In this document: piece by piece, positions 11,401 to 20,900 of the stretch | How positions within the stretch are numbered: the stretch's first letter is position 1 | How the letters are laid out: each line of letters opens with the position of its first letter | Assembly (NCBI GenBank): GCA_905221605.1 | Contig: CAJNDS010002709.1 | Span: 125,152 to 189,151, forward strand | Source of the DNA: Symbiodinium natans | Lineage: Eukaryota > Sar > Dinophyceae > Suessiales > Symbiodiniaceae | DNA: 64,000 bases | Reading direction: 5' to 3' | Notes under the pieces: model-generated | Databases searched by the model: none | Seen by the model: only the letters and a program-made list of their open reading frames with translations | What the model was told of the DNA's origin: nothing | Program-made: the position numbers and the translations under genes

Positions 11401-13128
11401 TACTATTATCACTATTATTTCTATTATTACTATTATTATTACTACTATTATTACGATTATTACTATTATTACTATTATTACTATTATTACTATTATTACT
11501 ATTATTACTATTATTGCTATTATTTCTATTATTTCTATTATTACTATTATTACTATTATTACTATTATTACTATTAGTATTATTACTATTATTACTATTA
11601 CTATTATTACTAGTTACTATTATTACTATTATTACTATTATTACTATTATTACTTATTACTATTTACTTTTATTATTATATATTACTTTTATTTTACTTT
11701 TATTATTACTTTTATTATTACTTTTATTATTACTATTCTTATTATTTATTATTTACTATTATTACATTACTTATTATTACATTATTACTTATTATTTACT
11801 ATTATTGCTAATTTACTATTATTACTATTATTGCTATTATTACTATTATATACCTAATTATTACTATTATGATTACTATTATTACTATTAGTATTATTAC
11901 TATTATTACTATTATTATATTATTACTATTATTATTATTACTATTATTACTATTATTGCTATTATTACTATTATTATATTATTACTATTATTATTTTGAT
12001 TATTACTATTATTTATTATTATTATTTATATTATTCTATTATTACTATTATACTATTATTACTATTATTTTCCTATTATTATTATTATTACTATTATTAC
12101 TATTATTACTATTATTACTATTATTACTATTATTACTATTATTACTATTATTACTATTATTACTATTATTACTATTATTACTATTATTACTATTATTACT
12201 ATTATTACTATTATTACTATTATTACTATTATTACTATTATTACCATTATTACTATTATTACTATTATTACGATTATTATTATTATTATTATTTCTATTA
12301 TTACTATTATTATTACTATTGTTATTGCGATTTTTATCATCATCATTTCTAAGGTGATGATTATTACTCGTCATTATTTTGTATTAGTTTTTTGGGGGCA
12401 GGCTTCTAGGGTTTAGGGTTTAGGGTTTAGGGTTCAGGGTTCAGGGTTCAGGGTTCAGGGTTTAGGGTTTAGGGGTGAACACAGGGTTAAGGATTCAGGG
12501 TTTAAGTTGGGATGCTCCCCCCTATACTAACAGTCCTTAATAGGGACTACAGGTTAGTTTGGGTAACCTCTAAACCCTAAACTTTAAACCCTCAAACCCT
12601 AAGCCCTCAGAGCTTGGTCTTGAGTTACGGCTTCGGGGGGGTTGTGGGTTTATGAGGCGAGGCTTTGGTGCAGTCCTTAGTAGGGATTATAGTAACCCCC
12701 TACTATACTCCCTTTAAGGACTGCTAGTAAAAGGGGGAACATCCCAACCCTAGACCCTAAACCGACAACCCTAACTTCCATAAACCTGGAGGCTTTGGGT
12801 TAAGAGGTTCTGTGCGGTTGGGTCGAGGGTTTAGGGGGGTTAAAAGGGGGGGGGGAGGGGGGGAGGGGGTTTAAGGTGTTTAGGGTTTAAGGGCCTCTAG
12901 AGTTTAAGGTTTAGGGTTTAGGGTTTAGGGTTTAGGGTTTAGGGTTCAGGGTTTAGGGTTTAGGGTGCAGGGTTTAGGGTTTAGCTGTGTAGCCGTGTCG
13001 CCGTGTCGCCGTGTAGCCGTGTAGCCGCGTAGCCCTAAACCCTTAACCCCGAAGCCTAGACCCCGCAGGTAGCCCTTTGGTGGCGCCCTGCAAACCCTCC
13101 CGCTCCCGGCCTCCATTTCTGAACTCAT
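737..13128 (-). CDS. Gene A: tandem paralogue of gene B, 5' part only (exons 1-13)
   Basis: Seen: thirteen exons homologous to gene B exons 1-13, in the same order, lengths (18, 43, 62, 69, 48, 45, 49, 65, 51, 51, 54, 50, 40 nt) and phases. The gene runs off the left edge of the window. Only three residue differences from B were found in about 215 codons (Ser/Thr in exon 2, Asp/Glu in exon 3, Trp/Pro at the exon 12-13 junction), against many synonymous ones. Intron sequences are almost wholly unrelated between copies. Gene A's ATG lies 2.6 kb beyond gene B's stop, so this is a head-to-tail tandem duplication. Conservation also extends about 75 bp upstream of the ATG (5' UTR or promoter). The function is unknown. 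Confidence 0.8.
1321..1517 (-). repeat. CCCTAAA array, about 28 units
   Basis: Near-perfect 7-bp telomere-type array in the intron between gene A exons 12 and 13; one CCCCTAAA unit interrupts it. Opposite in orientation to the array at 1933. Confidence 0.95.
1933..2060 (+). repeat. TTTAGGG array
   Basis: About 18 units with a few TCTAGGG variants, ending about 50 bp from gene A exon 12. Confidence 0.95.
2109..2158 (-). CDS. Gene A exon 12
   Basis: GCAG|GAA acceptor; EALKNHDSWMEDVSNT plus two bases; GC donor. The split codon gives Pro where gene B has Trp. Confidence 0.85.
2574..2627 (-). CDS. Gene A exon 11
   Basis: CGAG|GCG acceptor; ATMTAEISTMRLDIGDIQ; GC donor. Confidence 0.87.
2690..2772 (+). 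repeat. TTTAGGG array flanked by an 11-bp duplication
   Basis: Array with TTCAGGG variants, bounded by gtcaagcacac at 2679-2689 and 2773-2783. Fits insertion with target duplication in the intron between gene A exons 10 and 11. Confidence 0.85.
3044..3094 (-). CDS. Gene A exon 10
   Basis: CCAG|GCT acceptor; ARVDATHSIITSRQRVE; GC donor. Confidence 0.87.
3144..3232 (+). repeat. GGGTTGTTTA decamer array
   Basis: A telomere variant expanded as a 10-bp unit (tttagggttg), about six copies, bordered by ordinary TTTAGGG. Confidence 0.85.
3982..4032 (-). CDS. Gene A exon 9
   Basis: GAAG|GAC acceptor; DFTAAMDAVNVDLDEMR; GT donor. Confidence 0.87.
4524..4588 (-). CDS. Gene A exon 8
   Basis: GCAG|GC acceptor; NNKGEVNHIRRIVLACERDM then Glu; GA donor (|GACCG), as in gene B. 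Confidence 0.87.
5155..5203 (-). CDS. Gene A exon 7
   Basis: CCAG|GAT acceptor; DLDQLKYDVGELKDLL plus one base; GC donor (|GCGGG). The 1.9-kb upstream intron contains the 5.7-6.3 kb minisatellite and a MITE. Confidence 0.85.
5225..5530 (+). repeat. Mixed TTTAGGG / CTTAGGG / TTGAGGG array
   Basis: 300 bp in which variant units occur in blocks (CTTAGGG runs, then TTGAGGG runs), beside gene A exon 7. Confidence 0.9.
5690..6285. repeat. Degenerate minisatellite, about 40-50-bp unit
   Basis: Repeated core such as agtccctggagtgcccaacc with varied spacers at 5690-6000 and again at 6190-6285; the section between (6000-6190) is unique. Confidence 0.75.
6519..6659. mobile_element. MITE family 2 copy
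   Basis: Ends tttggaggttcatggtact and gtaccatgaaactccaa; shares the internal gtacttataaccc motif. Confidence 0.8.
6894..7026 (-). repeat. CCCTAAA array, about 18 units
   Basis: Almost perfect array ending about 40 bp from gene A exon 6's donor side. Confidence 0.95.
7067..7111 (-). CDS. Gene A exon 6
   Basis: TGAG|GTG acceptor; VDGAGGAAGLDTMAE; GT donor. Confidence 0.85.
7790..8290. other. Unique block inside the gene A intron 5-6
   Basis: About 500 bp without telomeric repeats, including a short CACACA run. Nothing recognisable as coding. Confidence 0.35.
8380..8427 (-). CDS. Gene A exon 5
   Basis: GAAG|GAC acceptor; DKKLSHVNRGAAATKP; GT donor where gene B has GC. Confidence 0.85.
8474..8735 (+). 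repeat. TTTAGGG array grading into TTTAAGGG-type units
   Basis: Perfect units to about 8553, then 8-bp variants (gtaagggt, tttaaggg, ttgaaggg) to 8735. Confidence 0.9.
9113..9216 (+). repeat. TTTAGGG array, about 14 units
   Basis: Perfect array in the gene A intron 4-5. Confidence 0.95.
9769..9837 (-). CDS. Gene A exon 4
   Basis: GAG|GTG acceptor; same peptide as gene B exon 4 (VATRLQDFESQITAQ...). Same 3' ambiguity (9769 or 9775). Confidence 0.8.
9847..9966 (+). repeat. TTTAGGG array, about 17 units
   Basis: Begins about 10 bp from the acceptor of gene A exon 4. Confidence 0.95.
10200..10261 (-). CDS. Gene A exon 3
   Basis: GCAG|GT acceptor; encodes GEDGVLPSRKTGGDAQIMKK; GT donor (|GTGGG) where gene B has GC. 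Confidence 0.85.
10515..10612 (+). repeat. TTTAGGG array, about 14 units
   Basis: Perfect array in the gene A intron 2-3. Confidence 0.95.
11097..11285 (-). repeat. CCCCTAAA 8-bp variant array
   Basis: Two blocks of CCCCTAAA separated by CCCTAAA, ending directly at gene A exon 2. Confidence 0.9.
11300..11342 (-). CDS. Gene A exon 2
   Basis: GCAG|GCC acceptor; encodes AKLQELETRLAALE plus one base; GT donor. The intron before it carries the 1-kb TATTAC microsatellite. Confidence 0.85.
11357..12330 (+). repeat. TATTAC-type microsatellite, about 1 kb
   Basis: Hexamer (TATTAC, with TATTAT and TTTTAT variants) filling most of gene A intron 1. Long Tyr/Leu/Ile/Asn-rich open readings here come purely from the repeat. 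Confidence 0.97.
12507..12748. mobile_element. MITE family 1 copy
   Basis: Inverted ends ttgggatgctccccc...actaacagtccttaa and ttaaggactgctagta...gggggaacatcccaa. Non-coding, about 240 bp. Confidence 0.75.
13111..13128 (-). CDS. Gene A exon 1 (start codon, MSSEME)
   Basis: Same hexapeptide and same GC donor as gene B exon 1. The 5' flank is conserved with B to about 13200, including ...GTGCAACGCCT... just upstream of the ATG. Confidence 0.78.
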
Positions 13129-13200
13129 GATCACCCAAGGCGTTGCACGGATTTCTGCACTGCGCGTGGGAGACTGCCGAGCCCTCAAAGAGCAAGCTGC

Positions 13201-15757
13201 GACCGGCGGAGCAACTTGGCGGAAGCAGCTCGAACCCTAAACCCTAAGAACAGGGTTTTTCTAGGGTACGCAACAAAGGGAAGGACCCCCATTAGAATAC
13301 GAAGCCCGACCAAAATCCGGAACTCCCCCCCATCACCCGTTCTAGGACAAGCTTGGCAATAGCAGAGGGTTCAGTGTTGATAGGGTTTCATCCCAAACCC
13401 TAAACCCCAACCTCTCAGGCCTTCAAGCCATCAAACCCTCAAATCAACCTTCACCCCAACTACCAACCTAAGCATACCCCATGAGGAATCTAAAGTTTAG
13501 GGTTTAGGGCCCAACTTGCACTTCCCCTTAGCACACCCCCGCTCCTGCGGGGAGACATGAGGGATGAATTGCCGGGTTTTGCTGTCGGGTTTAGGGTATA
13601 GGGTTTAGGGTTTAGGGCTCAGAGTGTGTAGTTTCTAGAGTTGGACAAGGCTTCATAGGTTGCAGGGTTTTACACGTGTAGAGCTCAGGGTTTACAGAGC
13701 TCGTAGGGCGTAGGGGGCTGTCTGGTTTTCATCACGCCAGGTCTTGCTGACGGGGCTGCCACTCAAATCAGGCCGGCGCAGCATGTTACCGCACCCGCCC
13801 TTGGATTAATTACAAAAGGTGCAAGGGGTCGAGATGACAGCAGGCACACCCTGAAAGCGGCGAAGCCGGAAGTTCAGCTTTGTGACGTACGCTTGTCGTC
13901 AAACTCAAGCTGGTTTCCGGAGATTATGTGTATCTTAGCGCCCGTAATTCCGAAACCCGAAAGGTTCGGGTGTAGGGATCCCTATTTTTAAGGGCCCTTA
14001 ACCCTAAACTCTAGTACAATCGTAGTGAGAAGCAGAACAGCCCCAACAGACAGAGTAAGATGAACGACACTCAAAAAAAACAACCACGACGGCGATGACA
14101 GCAACAAGACGAACACGAAGATTCACAGGAACGATAACATCCTTAGGAGCAGCAATCACAAAAGCGACGGGGCAAATGAAAGCAATGCTGCACCTGACCT
14201 TGGAAACCGCCCTGTCTCTTTGCAGCCTCAAGGGAACCCCACATGGGCATTTCCCAAAATAGGGCCGTCCCTCTTATATACTGCCAGGATACTATATATA
14301 TATATATACATAATTACATAATCCTCATTCTAGGAGCTCCCCCCAAAAGGGTATCCCTACTTGCCGAAACCCCCAAAAACACTCAACAAACCCGGAAGCT
14401 TTCCCCTAACGCCGCGGGTGCCCAGGAAGATGAAAGCGCGCGCGAGCTCTTGGCAGCAGGATTCAGTGCAACTGGAGATGGGCCCGCACTGTACAGGCTA
14501 GGGCTTCGTAGTTAGGATTTAAGGTTTAGGGTTTAAGGGTTTCAGGAATGAAAATTTGGGTATGGGCTTTAGGGTTGAAGGACTTAGGGCTTAGGAGTAT
14601 TGGGTCTAGAGGTTTAGGGTTTATGGGTCTTCGGGTATAGACCCCCCACTAAACACTGGTGAAAATCACCTTTTGTTCCTGCCTGCTCGGGCTATATGTA
14701 ATCCTATACGATCTTCTGACTTCGATCTTGTAATCTTGTTAGAGCCGTAAACCCTAAGCCATTCAACTGAACGGCCCTAAACTTCCCCCCCCCCGGCCCC
14801 CCCTCGCTGCAAATCCTAACCCTACTAAACCCCTTCAACCCCAAAAATCGAAAAACAAAACCGTACCTAAACCCTAAATCCCCAACTCCTAAACCCTAAA
14901 TCCTAAACCCGAAATCCTAACTCCCCCAAACCACACTTGAAAGCCCTAAACCCTAAACCCTAAACCCTAAACCCTAAAAAAGCCCTCCAAGGCCCCATCT
15001 GCCAGCCTCCGGCCACGCGTTTCGCCGGAGGGCCCGAGCTCATGTGGCACTTGTCTCCACATTTCTGTGTAGGGTGTAGGGTTTGGGATGGTTTAGGGTG
15101 CAGGGTTGAGGGTTGAGGGTTTAGGGTTTAGGGTTTAGGGTTTAGGGTTTAGGGTTTCGGGTTTCGGGTTTCGGGTTTCGGGTTCGGGTTTGGGGTTAGG
15201 GTTGGGGGTTTAGGGTTTAGGGTTGAGGGTTTGGGGTTTGGGGTTGAGGGTTTAGGGTTTAGGGTTTGGGGCTTAGGGGGTTGTGGGGTTGATGGGGTTG
15301 ATGGGGTTGATGGGTTTGAGGGGGTTTGAAGGGTTTGAAGGGTTTGAAGGTTGAGAGCTTGGGGTAGGGTTGTTTGAACACTAAAAACAGGGACGTGTTC
15401 GCATGGCTGGTCGGTTTTTGGACTGGGCTCCTATTCTAGAACTTTCCTCAAATTCCACAGAACCTAGCTACCTCCATCCACCCCAAAAATACCCCCAGAC
15501 CCTCTCAACCCCAACCCCCTAAAACCCCCCCAAAACCCTAACCGTTTTAGCCTACGAACCATAAAACCTAAACCCTCAACCCTAAACCCCCAACACCCTC
15601 AACCCTCAACCCCGAAACCCTAAACCCTCGACCCTCAACCCTCACCCGCAACCCTGAAACCCGAAACCCTCAACCCCTAAACCCTAAACCCTAAACCCTA
15701 AACCCTGAACCCTAAACCCTAAACCCTAAGCCCCACACACCCGAGGCCCGGGCCCTC
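13201..15757. other. Spacer between gene B stop and gene A start
   Basis: 2.6 kb holding gene A's presumed promoter and gene B's 3' end. Telomeric-type arrays at 14.87-15.27 kb and 15.53-15.73 kb, a GGGG-TTT-rich stretch around 15.2-15.35 kb, and a unique low-repeat block 13640-14515 with a short TA run at 14291-14309. A GC-rich block at 14980-15070 could be 3' UTR or a missed exon. No promoter or terminator motif identified. Confidence 0.5.
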
Positions 15758-15815
15758 CTACGAACCGCCTCCTGCAGCCGGCTGCTCCTTCATGGACAAG
15801 GCGAGCTGGAGGGGC
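15758..15815 (-). CDS. Gene B terminal exon
   Basis: TGAG|GCC acceptor; completes a Gln codon, then reads PLQLALSMKEQPAAGGGS and TAG at 15758-15760. The last in-frame exon located, which fits the start of gene A 2.6 kb further on. Confidence 0.6.
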
Positions 15816-17884
15816 CTCAGCGATAGGGGGTTTAGGGTTTAGGGTTTTGTTTAGGGTTTAGGGTTTGGGGTTTGGGGTTTGGGGTTTGGGGTTTGGGGTT
15901 TTGGGTTTTGGGTTTGGGGTTTGGGGTTTGGGGTTTGGGGTTTGGGGTTTAGGGTTTGGGGTTTGGGGTTTGGGGTTCCAGGGTTTAGAGTCTAGATTTG
16001 GGCAGGGTGTAGGGGTTAGCATGTAGGTTTGGGCAGGGTTCCGGGTGTGTTTGGGAGGAGGTTCCGAGGCCCCGATGTGCAACTTGGTATGCCCGATTGA
16101 AATAAGGGCACCCCTTTTGGGGTTGGTTTCTTTGCAAGGGAACCTAGAACCAAAAAAAAAGGAAAAGGGTACCACTGGGCTACCAAGCCAAAACACGAAC
16201 GACGTTGTTCCTAGATTGCTCTGATAAGGTAGAGAATGTTTGTGTCTTTGTTCGGGGGTCCCTTGCTGGGAGTGGGGGTGTTCCTTTGCAGGAGTCCAGA
16301 CTGGGTGTATCAAGGGCGGCGCTGTCTTTCTGGAAGATCCCATATCTCCGAGGGGTCTAGGGTTTTAGGGCTCGGGGTGAGAGATGGCAAGAGGGGTCTC
16401 GACGTGCCGTTCTTTCTCACGGCTGCTCACACAACATCTGGCAAAAAATGATTAGGGGATAAGGTGCCCAACAGAATCACTTGAGGGGGTTACTGACCTT
16501 GGGGAGCAGATGAGCCCTAGATTGGGGACATACACCCTGTACTACTAAAACTCCTTTTGAGGTGTATGTACCCTGTCCAACCACAATTCCTATTAACGTA
16601 TTTGTACTTGTACCACTATAACTCCTACTAAGGTATATATCTACCATAAACCCTTTCGGGGTTCATTTGGCCCCCAAGGAATAGCTCGTTTTGGAAGTCC
16701 GGCCGGGCAAGGCGGGGAGGTGGGCTTTCAGGGTTCAGGGTCTAGGGTTTTAGGGTCTAGGGTTAGGGTTTAGGGTTTCGGGTTTAGTGTTCAGGGCAGC
16801 TTTCGCTTCTAGGCACCCTAAACCCTCAACCCTCAACCATAAGGCTATACTTCCTTTAAAACCTTTAAACAGAATTATGCTTAATCTTCCCTTGGGTTTT
16901 AAATATACATAGAGAGTAAAATTCATTCCTAAGGCCCCCCAGAATCGCGAAAGCCCGAAAGCCCGAAACCCGCCATGGACCAGGGCAAGGGCTGCTGCTG
17001 GCGACGCTCAACAACTTCCTTCCTGGGCCGTGGAGGGGGGAGGGAAGATTAGACACCCAAAATAAAGCCTACAAACACCCGATCCCTAACCGTAACCCCG
17101 AAACCCCTTAGCCATACCTGAAGAACCCCCAACCTACCCCTTTGCAGATTGCCGACGGGTCCTTTAAAGGGAGTTTGATTCAAAACACGACCAACAAGTC
17201 AGCTGAGAGTTTTTAAGGTCAGGTTTCGGGGTGATTCACACAAGCGACCAACAAGTCAGCTGAGGGTTCTTAAGGTCAGGTTAGGGGTGTAGGGTTGAAG
17301 GGTTTGGGGTTGAGGGGTTTAGGGCTCAGGCAATCCTAGGGCTTAGCGTTCTGGTTCTTAGTAGGGAATGAGGGAACATCCCTCTGTATATAAGCACTCT
17401 AAGGGAGTGTGTAAACCCACTTTCCCTGCGAACAACCAGTAGGTTAAGGAGTTTAGGGTGTTTAGGTCTTCGGAGCTTAAGGAGCTGTGGCTTTAGGGCT
17501 TCACGAGCTTCTGGAACGCTTGCTAGACCCAAGAGGAACCTAGAAACAAACGGGTGCCGGGGCCCACTGTAAACAGCCATCATCTGCCATTCGACCCCCT
17601 CTCGGAAGTGCAGCTTACTCGCGCGCCTCCAACAGCCAAGGCATCAACACAATGAAAAAGCGGAAGCTCAGAAAGTAGTAGAAACACACTACAACACAAA
17701 GGCGCTCTACCCATATGGGCTAAGAAAGCATTGGGCAAGTTTCCAGAGTTCACGCTCGTGCTTCACGCGCTCCAGCTGGGATTCGATGTGCCTAGGAGGG
17801 ATGCTACAGTGCAGGGCGAAGGGCGGTTGAGGATTCAGGGTGGCTAAGGGCGTGCAAAGCTCTATCTGTCTATCTATCTATCTA

Positions 17885-17935
<51 letters not shown>

Positions 17936-20900
17936 TCTTACTATTATTAGTATACTCCCTGGCCCCCCAAACCTTTCGTAATGGTTGAGGGCCTGAGGGT
18001 GCGTAAACTGCGAAAATCGAGCCCTTCCAGGGGCCCAAGCCCCTGAACCCCCAGAACCTGAATTTTTACCATCTCATGCATCCCGATACCGTTTAGGGTT
18101 TAGGGTTTAGGGTTAGGGGTTAGGGTTTAGGGTTTAGGGTTAGGGTGTAGGGTTTAGGGTTTAGGGTTTAGGGTTTAGGGTTTAGGGTTTAGGGTTTAGG
18201 GTTTAGGGTTTTAGGGTTTAGGGATGCATCCCGATCCACCACCGACATCCCCCAACTCAAAGAGAGGGGGGAAGATAAACTAAGCCCCCTTAAGCCCTTG
18301 AAACGTTGCATCCTCCAAAGCCCTAAGCCCCCCCAAAACCCTACATCTTAAAGCCCCCCAAAACCCTACATCTTAAAGCCCCAAGCCCCTGTACTTACGC
18401 CTCCGAAACCCCGAAACCTTAGCAACGGCCCTTCTCCTGTAGCACTCTACTCTCCTTAAACGCCCTCTTGAAAAGGAAGAGGGTTTAGGGTTTAGGGTTT
18501 AGGGTTTGGGGGTTTGGGGGTTTGGGGGTTTGGGGGTTTGGGGGTTTGGGGGTTTGGGGGTTTGGGGGTTTGGGGGTTTGGGGGTTTGGGGGTTGGGGTT
18601 TCGGGTTTTGTGTTAGGGCAAGATGAAACATGTTTTTGTTGAGGGCCTTGGTGCTACAGCACAAGGCATCGTGGAACCATGGCAATGTCCAACACATGCG
18701 GAAGTGCTTCAGGGCTTGCCTTTACGCTTTTTGAGAGCTTTAGGGTGTAGGGTTCAGGGTCTGGGGCCCTAAATCCTTTTCGTGCTTGGGTTGGCTTTGG
18801 AGGGCTTTTGAGGGGTCGTGTACAGGGCTTTCGTTGGGAGGCCGAAGCCCCAAAACCCTGCCTGAAACCCCAAACCCCAGGCACTAAACCCAAAAGCCAA
18901 TGCCTGAAACCCCAAACCCCAGGCCCTAAACCCTAAACCCGAAGCCTGCAACCCCAAAACCCCAAAACCCTAAAGCCGATGCCTGAAACCCCAAACCCCA
19001 GACCCTAAACCCTAAACCCCAAACCCTAAACCCGAAACCCAAACCCTTAACCCTAAACTAAACCCTACTGAACCCCAAACCCGGTGGTTTAGGGGTGCAG
19101 GGTCTCTGCGTGCAGCCGCTGCGGCTGCTGCGAGATCTGGAGCAAGCGGAGGACGCTGTGATCCGCCTCACACCAGGGGTGCCCAGCATGGGGTTTAGGG
19201 TTTAGGGCTTAGGGTTTAGGGTCTAGGGTTTAGAATTTAGGGTTTAGGGTTTTAGGTTTAGGGTTCAGGGTTTAGGGCTTCTGGGGCGTAAGTTGGGCTT
19301 TAGGGATTAGGGCATTTAGGTTGAAGTTCAGGGCTTAAGGATTATGGGGTCCATGGGTTTGGGGGTTTGCGGAGTTTAGGAGATATAGGGCTTCGGATTG
19401 ATATGGGCTCTTTTTATGGGGTTAACGGAGGAGGGTTCAAGAGGGGTACCAAGGTTCCCGAATACTCCCTACTACTCCCTAAGGCTTCCTAAGCTTTTGT
19501 AAGGTTTGCTAGGTACCTACCCCCCTTGAACACACCTCCCTTAAGCACCCTATAACTTCAGGGTTCAGGGGTTTAGGGCTCAGAAAGAACCCTCCTAGGG
19601 ATTTAGGGATTCAGGGGTTTTAGGGTTTAGGGATTTTGTGGCTCAGAAGGAACCCTCTTAGGGATTTAGGGATTCAGGGGTGTTAGGGTTTAGCGGTTTC
19701 GGGCTTCAGAGTCTCGCCCGCAAGATGGCAGGGTTGTGAGCATGTTGGGCTTGGCTTATGAGGCGTTTAGGGGTTCCCGGCTGTTCCGGGGTTTAGGGTT
19801 TAGGGTTTAGGGTTTAGGGTTTAGGGTTTAGGGTTTAGGGTTTAGGGTTTAGGGTTTAGGGTGTAGGCTTTACCATACACCCTCGGTTTGGGGGCCTGAG
19901 AGGGTTTAGGGCTTAGAGGCTTAGCAGCCTTAGGGTTTAGGGGCTTAGGGCTGGCCAGCCCGAGTTCTAGCGGACCACTGTCGCCCCTTGCGAGTAGAAC
20001 CAAGCGGGCATGTCGTCGCCGAACTTCTTTCTGGCAAGTCGGGTTGTCCGCAGGGGTTGTCTTCCGACTCGTAGGAGGCAAGGCAGAAGCCGGATTTAGG
20101 GTTTAGGGTTTAGGGTTTAGGGTTTAGGGTTTAGGGTTTAGGGTTTAGGGTTTAGGGTTTAGGGTTTGGGGCTTGGGGCTTAGGGCTTAGGGTTCAGCAT
20201 CTCAAGTCCAAGCATTCACTAGTCAAGAAACTATTCCAGAAAAATATGCACCCGCCCAAAGAATCCCATAACATTAAGAATATATTGCACTTCTCGAACG
20301 ACCTTGCCCCATAAAAAATGGCCTTGCCCAGAAAAGAATGACCTTGCCCAGAAAAAATGACCTTGCCCAGTAAAAAAATGACCTTGCCCAGAAAAAAATG
20401 ACCTTGCCCAGTAAAAAAATGACCTTGCCCAGTAAAAAAATGACCTTGCTCAGTCACTCATTAACATTTAAATTATATGTGAAAGACAGGTTTAGGGTTT
20501 AGGGTTTAGGGTTTAGGGTTTAGGGTTTAGGGTTTAGGGTTTAGGGTTTAGGGTTTAGGGTTTAGGGTTTAGGGTTTAGGGTTTAGGGTTAGGTTTAGGG
20601 TTTAGGGTTTAGGGTTTAGGGTTTAGGGTTTAGGGTTTAGGGTTTAGGGTTTAGGGTTTAGGGTTTAGGGTTTAGGGTTTAGGGTTTAGGGTTTAGGGTT
20701 TAGGGTTTAGGGTTCAGATTTTAGGGTTTAGGGCTTAGGGTTTAGGGCTTAGGGTTTAGGGTTTAGGGTTTAGGGATTCACGAACAAGACAGCTGAGCGG
20801 CCTAGAGGGGGACCGGCCCTTGGGCAGTGCTGCTAAACAGACTTGCCGAGTCAAGGGCACGTGCGAGAGGCTGGCCCGCGTTTCAAGCTGCAGACTCCAA

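Noticed and set aside
11338-12374. Long open readings of Tyr, Leu, Ile or Asn runs
   Set aside because: They are translations of the TATTAC microsatellite in several frames and on both strands.
16236-16451. Extra gene B exon near 16.3 kb (KDSAALDTPSLDSCK reading)
   Set aside because: No AG|G acceptor, and exon 39 joins the terminal exon in frame without it.
20194-20457. Minus-strand 87-codon reading with GQGHFF repeats
   Set aside because: Comes from the 21-22-bp satellite unit.
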